A stretch of 64,000 nucleotides of DNA from Axinella damicornis (taxonomy: Eukaryota; Porifera; Demospongiae; Axinellida; Axinellidae), in contig OZ007516.1 in the NCBI GenBank assembly GCA_963931865.1, forward strand, positions 3,094,744 to 3,158,743, read 5' to 3'. Each line of letters starts with the position of its first letter. The first letter of the stretch is position 1. Shown here in pieces: positions 47,383-58,734 of this stretch. Made by a program: the position numbers and the translations under genes. The notes under the pieces are model-generated. The model was not told the origin of the DNA, did not search any database, and saw nothing but the letters and a program-made list of their open reading frames with translations.

Positions 47383-50300
47383 TCATGCAGGCCTCTCCAA
47401 CTTCAGGCCTGGGAACAAGGTTATCATTACGCCATGTTGATGCACGATACTTCTCATTAATGGCTTACCCTCAATATGAGTCATCTCATTCAACACGGAA
47501 TCAAAGTCCAACTCAGGGCTTTGCTGTGCATTAGAATTCAGAATGGGTCTGTGAAGAGATAGAATCATGAATGAGATCAATATCTATCTATCCATCCATC
47601 TATCTATCTATCTATCTATCTGTCTGTATATACGGTTGTCACGCATACATCGTACATCATGCTTCTGAGCATGCGCATGCAGAGTATCATTGAATGGGGT
47701 ATAATGGAAGGAGGTTGGACGTTTCCGTTGCTAGATAGCTATCATCCATTGGGCGGGGTCCTGCTAGTACAGTAATACCTCAATCTCAGTACATATGCAG
47801 GGAGTGTACCATGGGTGAAATTGCAACATGCATAAGAACCTTGTGTTGTGAGAGTCCACGGCCGGTGACACCGAGGGTGTGTCACTTCCAAACAGCAACA
47901 GCATCTCTTCAATCTCCAGCATCTCTTCAATCTCCTTCATCTCACAGTGGGCCTCCACCTCCAGACAGGCTGCCATGCAGAGAGTATAGCTAGTACTATT
48001 ATTCATTTTGTGGCCTGGGTGAAATATACTCTGTAGCTAAAACTGTATCCTGTATGCAATGGGTCGGTGGGTACAGTTATATGTCACACAACCATACAAT
48101 GGCATATCTCTTACAATCTGGAACAAGCTGGTCTTTGGTGACGGCATCACTATCGGAGGCTTCACATTCAACGGTTGGAAAACCATCACCTATATAAAAA
48201 TATGCACTCAATCACCAGAATATGTAGCTACTATATATAATTAAACTTACGTGCAACTTCAGTGTGAGTTACTGCATTAGTGCTGTCCAGCAACTTCACT
48301 GGACTTGAAGTTGTAAAGTACTGTGGGATGGTGTGGTGTGCTGCCAGGGAAGCCGGTGTATTCTGCTTACGGTTGGATTTCCTTCTCTGCCGTACCTCCC
48401 TCTGTTTCCCCTTCCTCTTGCTGGGTGGGGTGACTGCTGCAGTAGGTACTGGTTTCCTTCTCTTTCCTTCAATGAGCTGCACAGTTCTATTGCTCACGGT
48501 ATCCAATAAAGCATGCTTTAACTTAGCTGGACTCCCAAGTGGGGTACGTTGTCCCCGGAGAGAGCCATGGTTAGGAACCAGAAAAGAGATGTGACCTTGA
48601 GAGGAGGAATTTTCTGACAGCTCAGATATTTTTGAGCTACATGTAGTCACAAGTGGCTTGGGAACAAGCTGTTTGTTTGGTGCTGATCTTTGGTGCTGAT
48701 CTTTGGTAGAGCTTGCCACATTGCTTCTTCCTGCAGCTATCATAGAATCTCCCATGGACTTAGGCTTGCTTGTGGTGCTGCTAGGCGTTGGAGTGGATGA
48801 GTTTAGCCGTGGTTGTTGCTGACAGTTGGTAGATCTGGCAAGTTGAAAGTTGATAGGAGGATCTGATAGCTGCAGAGGGTAATGCTGTGTAGAAGCTGTC
48901 ATTCTCAATGGATCCGGAACCGTCGACCCTCTTTCACTAGTCCTTGGAAGGTTTACATTTCCGCAGTGTCCAACGGCGAGCTGAGACTGGTGGAGATTCT
49001 GTAGCAGCAACCCTGCCAAGTTAAGAAGGTTTCCTTCCGTCATGTCAATGCCAAGGCTCTTAAAGAGACTCATTTGAGGATTGAGAATTCCACCCATGAG
49101 AGATGGCATGCTTCCAAACGGAGCAGGTTTTTGCTCAACAGCACTCAGTCCCTTGCAGTCTAATGGCCTGCTATGCTTAGGGGGAGGTCTTGAGAGATTG
49201 GTAGTGTCATTCAGAGCTGGTTGTTCACATTTCTTCTTGTTTCGAGGTTGACGTACACAGTTCATCCCGCCAGCTTGCTGTGAGGCTGTAGATTCGTTCC
49301 CTGCATGTGTGTGCACAAGAGAGGCACAGTACTGCTCATGAGGTGATTACTTACTGCATGAGACGTATACTGCACGTACAGTTCACAGTCACTTTGATGC
49401 ACATACCAGATTGTTGGTGAAGTTTGAACAGAGCGCTCTTCCTGTATTCACACTTTTTCAATCTCTCTTCATTACTTAGAGGCAGGAAGATTTCTGCTTC
49501 CTGTAGCACCACTTCCAGCCTTTTTGATTTCTTGATGGCACCCAGAGAGCACCTCACACCCTGCTGGTAGGGCTCCACCTGTAGTGGCAAAAGCATAACC
49601 ATTAATTTGGCAATGTAAAGGGTGACATCACATATGTGACCAAAACTCCCTGGCCTCCCCCCTTCATATTAGCATGGTAGACATTGATGTCATGCACGTA
49701 ACCATGCACTTAATAATTCCTCCACCATATTTGCATAATGCAAGTGATGAAAACTGGAGGCTAACAAACACACATTTCACTAGCAGGATCCTCACAGAAG
49801 TATGCACACCTGCTCTTCAGGGATCCAGATGTGTGTTCTGGGCTTGCCCAAAAACTCAACATGGTAGATACAGCCCTCCCTCTCCTCACAAATGTAGTCA
49901 CTGTCTCCACATGACCATGGGTCAGGACTCACTATTGCTGGCCACCTGCAATTCAAACAAGGAACTATTAACAGTGCAGTGTATCTAATAGTTGTGCACA
50001 TTCATCTAACCAAATATGAACACTGAAACCTGTACTATCTCGATCATCTTGAATGCAGAGGTAAAATGTAAGCATGACAATGAATTTGCACAGACAATAC
50101 AATGCCTTGTCCCTTACGGAGGGTATCCTTTCATCTTTGCCCACACGAGCTGGCCAGGAGTGAGCCTGCTAAAAGTGAAAGCTCGCTTTCTGGACATTCT
50201 CCACTTTTCTTCTGGAGTGTCACATGAGCGGACGTTGGGGTCCGGATGCATGTGGCAGTACCATCGTCTGGATAGGTCCACATTGGAATTGGGAGCAAGT

Positions 50301-50610
50301 TTGCGCCATTTCTGGCAGGACTTGAAGTCACATTGGACCCACAGGATCTTCCAATTTCCATTTTCATCATCACTACTGCTGTCACATTCCAATTCCTCTA
50401 CAACTATCTGTGGTTTTGAAGGCTTGGAGTCTTGTTGTTTTGCAATTTTTGGTCCTGTTTTGAAGAGAGGTGTTGGTGGTGGAAGGCCAGCTGTGTTAGC
50501 CAGGGGAAGAAAGGAGGATGATAAGAGGTATGTGTTCTTTATTAAAGTTGCAGTAAATTTATCTAACCTTTTCTTCTGGCTGCTCTGGTGAGAATTCTCT
50601 CTCCCGACAT
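47383..50610 (-). CDS. ZCWPW1-like histone reader (CW zinc finger + PWWP), about 689 aa
   Basis: Exons, right to left: 50568-50610, 50118-50490, 49810-49945, 49407-49578, 48251-49300, 47840-47969, about 47383-47548; all phases agree. The zf-CW domain is in exon 2: WVQCDFKSCQKWRKL, then CHMHPDPNVRSCDTPEE, with four zinc cysteines and the tryptophans that read methylated H3K4. The PWWP domain spans exons 2-3: VWAKMKGYPPWPAIV to YHVEFLGKPRTHIWIPEEQ, an H3K36me3-reader fold. Exon 4 matches the helical extension after PWWP in ZCWPW1. The 350-residue exon 5 is low in conservation and basic near its end (EGKRRKPVPTAAVTPPSKRK). Vertebrate ZCWPW1 reads PRDM9-type H3K4me3/H3K36me3 marks in meiosis; the same role here is only inference. 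A donor just before the last ~95 bp could lead to another exon. Confidence 0.85.
47577..47624. repeat. (TCTA)n microsatellite, duplicate of 40596-40640
   Basis: Same array in the second arm of the segmental duplication, in the ZCWPW1-like intron. Confidence 0.9.
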
Positions 50611-51915
50611 CGCAAATATAAATTTCGCGCTCTTTAATGTGTCACATGACAATCAGCTGTCAAAGAGCGCGCGCCGCCGAATGTGTTGAATCAAGAGTTT
50701 TGGGATCTAGGAAGCAACGGGTCTCTTGAAAATTTGCTCTACTGGTGCTTTCGCAGCTTTCATTTTTGAAGGTGGAGTCCGTAGGGGCTGTGTCAGTTGG
50801 AGGGCACTCAATAGCCACTTGTGTGATTACAGGCAGTTAGCATTTGTTGTGTAAACTAACCCCAGGACCTAGCTATATGGCTAGGGGGAAACACTGGTTA
50901 GCTGCCGACGTTCTAAGCTGACCGTGCAAACGTGTCTCAGTTTTTAGTTTGTAAATTGACTGCTGTTCCACCGTGTTTCCTGTTGCAGAACAAACCAGTT
51001 GGACGTGATTTGCAGATATGATGCCAGTGCGTATCTACGATGTAAGCTTGTGTGCACAGAATGTTACTTGCCACAGAGCACGTAAAGTTGAACGCTGTCA
51101 TTTTGATCTATGATCTGTGACTTGAAAATTGGTGTAGAAGTTCTGTTAGAGGTACAACTTATGTGGTACTACACATATAGTCTCACGAGGCCAGACCCCG
51201 TTCTGCACCAAGGGATTGGGTCAGGGACATACATGCATGGTCATACAGCAGTTTGTCGCCCTGCACTGTGGAGTGCATACCAATCACAGTGCAGTATTCA
51301 GTCGACTGCTACCTGAAGCAGGTGATTATTGGGAAAATTGAGTGTGAGTGGAGAGTAAACTCGAAGTGTGAGAAGTGAACTGAATGAGAAGTGTCTTGAC
51401 TCAAGAGCTTGAACACAGTAGAAATTGTAATTGTATGTGCAGGAAGGTCGCAAGTCTTACTTTGGCAATCACTGTCGCTTGCATCATGGCTAGAATATAC
51501 ACATTCCTGAGTGACAAGCTGCTCTAGGACCATGTCCCAGGTCTGTGCAGAACGGGGTCTGGCCATGCAAGACTACATGTGTACTACTACACTTCCTGAC
51601 TGTATTAGTATGCATTTGCCAATAACACGTATTTAGATGTAATATTTTGAACACCGAATTCAGAGTTCGCTGATGTCACCCAGTGTGCAATACACGACCT
51701 ATTGCACTGCTGTCATTGACTGTGAGAAATCTGATTGGTTATGTGTCCAGAACTATGCATGGCGATGTGTTCATTGTGCTGCCTGTACAGAACTATGGCC
51801 ATGTGCTCATTGTGCTGCCTTGCACATCTGGCATAGCTGAGACCCTCAGCCGACAAGGATTCAAACGTGTTTACCTTCTCTTTGTCTAGTTGCATGGTTT
51901 CTCCTCGCAGATGCC
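50611..51915. promoter_or_regulatory. Divergent ZCWPW1-like / ankyrin-gene upstream region
   Basis: Separates two opposite start codons. The part next to ZCWPW1 has GC-rich AAAGAGCGCGCGCCGCCGAA at 50659-50678. A possible non-coding first exon of the ankyrin gene ends at a good donor near 51042 (GAT|GTAAGC), and its acceptor would be at 51910. An inverted repeat lies at 51166-51592. Confidence 0.45.
51166..51592. mobile_element. Inverted-repeat element, about 427 bp
   Basis: Left arm (TAGTCTCACGAGGCCAGACC, then CCGTTCTGCAC) at about 51166-51208 pairs with the right arm at about 51546-51592; arms about 45 bp. The TAGTCT..GCCAGAC ends recall the TAGTCT palindrome at 26771. No target duplication is clear because the complementarity runs into the flanks. 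Confidence 0.65.
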
Positions 51916-53416
51916 ATGCCCCTAGTACAGGCCTGCTTTGAGAGCAATGTGGTGCTGCTGACCGAACTCTGCGGACAAAGAGAGGACGTCAATGCAACAG
52001 TAGGTTTTACGATGGTGCCAGTTGAATTCTGTAAACACTGTACAATCAGTGTTTTTCTGCGTTCTTGTTGCAAGAGCGGTAACCAGTGGCGGATTTAGAA
52101 TTTTAGAAAGGGGGGTTCAGTAGAAGGCAAAAGGGAACATGTCCACTGCCGAAGGTAGTGAATAGAGACGCGTAGCGCCGATCTGTCTTCCGCACGCAGC
52201 ACGGAAAAATGTTTTCACGGTTATTAGTTGCCTGGATGGGCTGTCGTAGCACCTTCGTGCTTTGCACTGCACTGCCACTGCTCTCTGGTTTCCGTGCAAT
52301 CCGTGACCGTCTGCACGACTTTCTCTTGCTCATGTTCTTCATGGTTTATATAGTACATGTGTATAGTTGTACAGCTGCAGCACTGAGACCACATGGTGTT
52401 GGGAAAGTCCCGTTCCAATAAAGTGTACAAAAAAATGTTAAATGTTTACCTACACCTACGTACGTACGTACGTGCACAGCTACTGACTGGTAGACAGTAG
52501 CTAGCTAGTGAGTTGTTTATTAAAACAGCTGGAAGTCGGAACTGAATATCTCGAAGCAACTCTAGGCCTAGTTAAACGTCTGGAGATCTGATACGTGAGT
52601 GTGTAACTGTGCCTCAGCCCTGGTTGTTGCTGCATGCCACTGCTGCATAATCATTTTTGTGCCGCCAAAGGAGGGTGTATTTGCACCCCCCTTACCGCCC
52701 CTAAATCCGCCACTGATAACCATATTGACAAATCAGAATGCAGAGCTGTTTCAATTCTAGCCGTGCACCATTTGCCTCACTCACAGTACAAATGCCCCAA
52801 TTATGGATGTTACAGGATTGTTAATAACGCTGTATTTCCTGGCATCCTGCATTCAGGTTTCAGCGTTGTGGGGTACTGCTTCAGAATGGAAGGAAAGATG
52901 GGAGTGTCGGGTGAGGACACATGATTGTGGCGTATTTATGCTGTCATTTGTATGTGTTCTAGTTGTTCCTCCAGGATTCTCAGAAACACACACCAATGCA
53001 TGCAGCTGCCTACTGTGGGGAGACTGAGTGTGTGGTTGCTCTTGTTCGGCCCTTTGCACATCCAAGTCCCTCCCACTAGGCATTCAGTCCACTGTGTCAA
53101 ATTTCTTCCCCTTCCCTCCCTCCCTCCTCCCTCCCTCCCTCCCTCCCTCCCTCCCTCCCTCCCTCCCTCCCTCCCTCCCTCCCTCCCTCCCTCTCTCCCT
53201 CCCTCTGTTCTCTCTCTCTCTCTTCTCCCTTCCCAGGCGATAAGGTGAACCCCAAGGACTCCACCTGGCTGTCTCCACTGCACCACGCAGCTGCACGTGG
53301 TCATGAGGTGACAGTGAGGGAATTGATTCGTCAGAATGCAGATGTCATGGCCCGGGACAAGAATTGGATGACTCCACTGCACATGGCCTCTCATAACAAT
53401 CATCTTGGCTGTGCTG
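51916..53416 (+). CDS. Ankyrin-repeat protein, first three exons (ANKRD28/44/52-like)
   Basis: Exons 51916-51999 (MPLVQACFESNVVLLTELCG), 52975-53065 (HTPMHAAAYCGETECVVALV) and 53237-53416 (VNPKDSTWLSPLHHAAARGH and ARDKNWMTPLHMASHNNH). They align one after another with the N-terminus of the vertebrate PP6-regulatory ankyrin subunits, where the same words are LVQAI, RTPLHAAAY, VNAKDSKWLTPLH and ARDKNWQTPLH. Phases agree; the donor at 53066 is weak. The family has about 28 repeats and over 1,000 residues; only about three repeats are found here and no further exon was seen to 64,000. Either the gene was cut by the transposon cluster that begins at 53.7 kb, or the next intron is very long. Confidence 0.75.
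52082..52716. mobile_element. hAT-like non-autonomous element, about 635 bp
   Basis: Ends CAGTGGCGGATTTAGAA and CTAAATCCGCCACTG; flanks GGTAACCA and GATAACCA suggest a worn 8-bp duplication. The internal block 52140-52270 is the reverse complement of that in the element at 29159-29586. It lies in intron 1 of the ankyrin gene. Confidence 0.75.
53105..53232. repeat. (CCCT)n(CT)n microsatellite at ankyrin-gene acceptor
   Basis: Pyrimidine array on the plus strand running into TTCTCCCTTCCCAG, the acceptor of ankyrin exon 3; the open frames over it are artefacts. Confidence 0.95.
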
Positions 53417-53723
53417 GTGTGTGAGTGTGTGTGTGTACACATGTACACACTGCATTCAATCAAAGGCCATGCCAACACGCGGCATGTGCATTTCCAATCT
53501 AGTTCCCCATGCTCTATTATCTATGATGCTACAGACCTGGAGTTTGCCACTGCACCTTCTACACCTCAAGCTAAGGTTTCAACACCTACTCCTGCATGGT
53601 ACCAGTGATTGAGAGTCACGTACGACGGGAGTCATTCACGTCTATGACAACGTCATACCTCGGCAGTGCGGGTCATGTTCATCACTGTGGTTACAGTATA
53701 ACATTCTAAAATAACTAGCTAAT

Positions 53724-55197
53724 GGGTAATTCCAAATCAATTCAGCAAAAGTTTGCAAGTGACCCCCTCAGAATTAGACGAAACTTGGTTGTAAGTAGTA
53801 CTTGTGGTTTTATGAAGCCAGACAAAATGTTACTCTTGCATGTTGTATGGCTTCCTGATTATAGCCCATCAAAGATTCAACTTTTTCCCGATTTTTGCTG
53901 GTATAGCAACTATTCAAATCCTCATAACTTTCCCATACTTGATTGTTTTGTAATATCGACTGCACCATCTTGAAGCATGAAGAATGGGCTTTCATATGGT
54001 ATCTTGTATGGCTTCATCTAATAAAATTTAGGGGAGACGCACATTCCTAAACTTTGACCTTTGACCTTACAAGAAAAGTGCTGCTTTAAATTTTCTGATA
54101 ATTAGTGGTGATACTCACTAGGCCTTCAACTAAAAGCTGTAAAAAAATTTTATTGGGGCTCCATTGGGATTAGGAGATATGTGCGCTTATAGAATGGCAT
54201 GTACATAGGCTTCAAGGCAAATTCATTGCTCTATTACACACCATACCCACTTGGCCACGCCCAGTCTCCACCCACCTTGGTACACACATCACGCCACCAG
54301 TGCGCTATGTGCTCACCAAGTTTTGCTATCCTAACGTCAATGAGGGTGAGTAACGAGCATCGAATATACACCCCCCCCAGCAAGTGCAGTCTCTAAGAGT
54401 AGGACCTCACTGTGCACCCTAACATACAAAGCCCGTTACTCGACAACAGCAGGTTAGTAATCTGCTTGGGCAAGGACCCATGTCTAGGCTCACCAAAATT
54501 GGGAAGCAAAAAGATACCTATGACGTACAGGGAGGCTGGAAATAGGAGGAAACGCAACTACCCCCATACCCACTTGGCCATGCCGTCTCCACCCACTTTG
54601 GTACACACATCAAGCAACCAGTGGACTATGCACACACTAAGTTTCACTACCCTAATATTAATGAGGCCGAGTAACGAGCATCGATAATACACTTTCCAAG
54701 AAAGGTGCCTATCAAAAAGTCTCTAAGAGTAGGACCTCACTGCACACCCTCACGTATGAAGCCTGCTACTCGATGCCTTTTGGGCTATGCCCACCCAGGT
54801 TGGTAATCTGCTTGGGAAAGCACCCGTGTCCAGGCTCACCAAAGGGGTGATTCCTATGACGTACGGGGAGGCTGGAATTATAGTGAAACGGCATAAATAG
54901 CCTACATGTCTTTCTATAAGAGCACTTATCTCCTAATCCCAATGGAGCCCCAGCAAAAAATGTTTACAGCGTTTATTTGAAGTATGAGAAAATTATGAGG
55001 ATTTGAACAATTGCTATACCAGCAAAAATCGGGAAAAAGTTGAATCTTTGATGGACTATAATCAGGAAGCCATACAACATACGAGAGTAACGTTTTGTCT
55101 GGCTTCATAAAACCACAAGTACTACTTACAAACCAAGTTTCATCCAATTCTGAGGGGGTCACTTGCAAACTTTTGCTGAATTGATTTGGAATTACCC
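53724..55197. mobile_element. Foldback transposon, 1,474 bp, TAAT target duplication
   Basis: Starts GGGTAATTCCAAATCAATTC and ends with its reverse complement; arms about 250 bp. TAAT at 53720-53723 and 55198-55201. The interior has two diverged direct copies of a segment of about 330 bp (markers CCCACTTGGCCA and TCTCTAAGAGTAGGACCTCA). It codes for nothing recognisable, so it is non-autonomous. Confidence 0.88.
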
Positions 55198-55536
55198 TAA
55201 TGCAATCACTACCACAAGAAACAATTGTGTGTTGTTTGTGCCGTTCACTTGCCACTGCCAAGCTCGCAAATCTGTTCTTGTTCTCGGTTGATACAAGAAA
55301 CCACCACATAGAGTGGCTAACGAGGGGACCGGAGTATAGCAACTGAATGCCAATACCCTTGGACTGCACAGAATGCATCGATCAGAGTTGAATCAGCTCG
55401 ATGGCCAAATAGGAGTGGTTTTTTTCTCTCCTAGGAGTCAACTCAGCTCTACCCTAAAAATGAGTATGCATCTTCTTATTCACATGAGATTTTATACCAC
55501 ATGCAATTCGGAGTGCATGTAAACGTGGACAATACA
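55198..55536. other. Spacer between foldback element and transposase remnant
   Basis: No feature seen; may hold the 3' end of the transposon that carries the transposase remnant. Confidence 0.4.
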
Positions 55537-56363
55537 CTACTTGGCAACTGGGAAGGAAACAGATGGCTTAAAAATCAGTTGAATCATGAACACCAGCATC
55601 TGCTCTGCTAGTGCTGGGGTAGCACTTGCCGTTGCAGTGGAGGTCAAGGACTTGGAAAGATTCTCGAGATCTTGGTTAACCTCTCCCAAGTTGCAGAACC
55701 CTGTGAGTTCGCCAGTGTCTTTCTTGAAAACTAAGCCACTTCGTACCTTCATTTCGTCCATTGACAAGGCAAATTGTTTCTCGAAGTCCTTCATGTTGGC
55801 AAACCGGATCAATTTCTTCAGCTGCTGAATTACCTCCACTTGCACTCCATCCTTCATGGTTACCCAGTGGGTATAGTCCCTCAACGTTCGCTCCGAAGGA
55901 AGTGCTATCAGGCCACTTCTCTCACGGCACGGTATGCAGATGAGAATGCATACTTCAAATTTATTGCAAAGCGAATTAGAGGTGGGTGCCACCTCATGCC
56001 CTTCTTGTTCCTCAGCGAGTTGAAGTGGTTTTGTTGCTCCCAAAAGATTCGCTAGATGGAGCCTTCCTTGAAAACCTCCACTCCGCTGAAAATGGAGGAG
56101 ATATCTGCCTCGTCTTCTTCTGTAAGATGAACCCCTTCTTTCTCTACCAGGTCATGAAGTTTCTCTGACAGCCTTTTGTTGCGCTTCCGTTCAGTGACCT
56201 TTGCCATCTCGAGATTGTGGAGCCGTTCATCCTTCTCAGCACTTGAAAGGAATCGGTAATTCGTGTGGCTGTCATGGCTCACCCGATTTGAGGATTTACA
56301 CTCCCAGCTGCACATAACATGCAACTGTGGCCGATACTTGTTGCAGGAAGGGCACCGTCTTAA

Positions 56364-56958
56364 CCCTTTAAGCCCCATTGATGTCTATAGGCGTCATTTT
56401 GACCCTATGCACTCATAGGGCTTCTCATCAGTCCAAAAAGAGACCAAAAAGTCTTCAGAGGGCCTAGGGACAATTTTGAGGGACGAACCCCAAAATTTGG
56501 TCAGATTTCGGCGCGCCCTCCCCACTAAACGAAAGGCAGGGGGGGTTCGAAAGGGGGGGTGGGGCCCCCCCTTCGCATGTCGTGGGCGTTTTTTTTTTGA
56601 CTTTAATGAGATTCATTGGCCCGAGGATTTTTTATTCTAATGATATTCATAGACCCCACCCAGGGCCTCAAGAAAACATGCAAATTGGTGGTGTAAGGTG
56701 TGCCATCAGTCAGATCTGGCCCAAGTTTAGGGAAATGCTGGGCGAAAATCCGGCTGACATCCACATTTGACCTCTGATTGCTGGCCTTGTGGGGGGTCAT
56801 GAATATCATTAACGGTACTGCCAGAGGGGTCTCTCCATGTGTGCGGGCCCCACCAAGTTTGGCCGCTGAGGAGCATATGCTGTGGGAGAGGAGTACCTAC
56901 GAAAGTGGTGTGCGCTGAATGCATGAAAATGTGTGGGAAGAATTCGGTGGTTAAAGGG
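56364..56958 (+). mobile_element. piggyBac-like MITE, 595 bp (copy 2)
   Basis: Same ends and length as copy 1 at 44097-44689, flanked by TTAA at 56360-56363 and 56959-56962. It is inserted within the P-like transposase remnant. Confidence 0.92.
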
Positions 56959-58055
56959 TTAACTAAGGTAGGAAGCACGGCATCGGCGAAATCGCGCAAT
57001 TTTGCTCATGAATAATTAATGAGATGACGTCACTCGCATACGGTTATATAGAGTTATTCATCTGTTTACGTTTTCCCATGGCGGCAACCGGAATAAACAA
57101 AGGGGGCTTCTCTCTTTGATGCAGCTAGCGGCCCTTTCAAGATTCAAATCGGTACTCTGATGTGGCCGTGCGGTACTTTGAAGATTTGTTTGAACACTTT
57201 GTAACCGAGAGGTGAACGTGGAAAAGCATCCCTAGTTTTGCAGGGGGTAGGTTGACCTTTTGAAGAGTGCCCTTGGCTTGAGTCGGTTTTAGTTGGTGTG
57301 TGTGGAATTTTTTTTGAAAGCCTAGGGTAGCCAAACCTCTGTTTTTGAGGGTGGCAGTGAGTTTTGGGCTGTAGCCTGCAAGTGAGGAGAGCAGGTGGTA
57401 AATCCATCCGTAGTTTTTGGGCCTGTTTTGTGTGTGTATTGATGATGGGGTCAGAGTGTGGGTGGGGCCTTGGAGAGGGTCCAAATTTTCAGTTTCGTAG
57501 AGGGCCTTAAAATTGAGTTTTAGGGCATTTTCAAGCAGAGGGAGCAGTTTGATGCAAAGTATTGCTGAAACTTGTGTATGCTTTGATGCTGCCCATTTAT
57601 CCATCAACTTGGTTTCGGAGATCGCGGTACCCATGTTTCCTACCTTAAGTGGGCTGTATCAGGAAAACACAGCAGTTCACAATCACTTCTTCTGATAGTT
57701 CTGCAGTATGTAGTTCCGCTGCTAATGACCTCCTCCTGGTTGTCAATGTACGCAGCTACTACGCACAGACCCCCCTCTCTTCTCGAACAGCTGGACAAAA
57801 TGCTCTTCAGGATTGCCTGGGCAGACACGAGCTGATTCGACCGCAGTCAGAACAGCGTTTAGAACATTGGTGTTCAACACCTTTTCAGGAAGTTTCTGGA
57901 TAATTTGGTTGGTTCTTGGTAGCTACCACTCTTCCAGTAACATGAACATACCAGGTCGACCAGGTCAGGTTGTATTGAACTTGAACAGATCGAATAACAA
58001 TGGGAGGATTGGACTTCATCACGCAAAACTGCAGAACACCCTCACTCTTGGAATC

Positions 58056-58734
58056 GGTGTCATGCCATTTCGTCTAATCCCATTTCGTCTAATCCCATTT
58101 CGTCTAACAAAGTGTGCAAGTGTCCCATTTTGTCTAAACCTTTTTTTGTAACTACATGACAGACTAAGACTATAACAACATGACAGAAGTAACAAACAGC
58201 TATAACAACAAAGAAAACAGCAACAACAAAACAAAATGACTGCAAGCCTTGACTAGTTCACTCAGGCTGTAGTCTCCTGCTTCATACTTCTCCCGAATAG
58301 TCATTAGTCTCTTCTCATAGTTTCTATACTTCCTCCTGCTGCCAACTGCATGATGCTGACTTCAGTGGCGGCTTGCTCGGACTGGAACAAAGTGACTGCT
58401 TCGTAAATGTTTGGATGAGCTTTTCCTGCCAGTTTCCGCACTTTCGAATGCCATCCTTCTGCGTGGTTGTTGGTGCGTGGACCTTCCAGGGCATACACGT
58501 TCCACATGCGAACAGGGAACATGCCATCGAACCATGTCGTCTTGAAGTAGTCGAAAAACACGCTCTGGTTGGCAAACGATTGGCAACCAAACGTTCAAGT
58601 GACCAGTCAAAGGACTTTATAGTATAGCTAATCAATAGAGAAGGTGTACCATTATTTGCAAAAAAAATTTAGACGAAATGGGACACCTGCACATTTTGTT
58701 AGACGAAATGGGATTAGACGAAATGGGTATAAAC
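58056..58734. mobile_element. MULE-like element, 679 bp, 9-bp target duplication
   Basis: Perfect 9-bp target duplication CTTGGAATC (58047-58055 and 58735-58743). Each end carries tandem CCATTTCGTCTAAT units in inverted orientation. The minus strand at 58304-58561 encodes a fragment with the words WFDGMFPVRMWNVY, GPRTNNHAEGWHSKVRK and HPNIYEAVTLFQSEQA, typical of the C-terminal part of MULE transposases. It is an internally deleted, non-autonomous copy. Confidence 0.9.

Noticed and set aside
50016..50591. 191-codon plus-strand frame
   Set aside because: Shadow of the CW/PWWP exons on the opposite strand.
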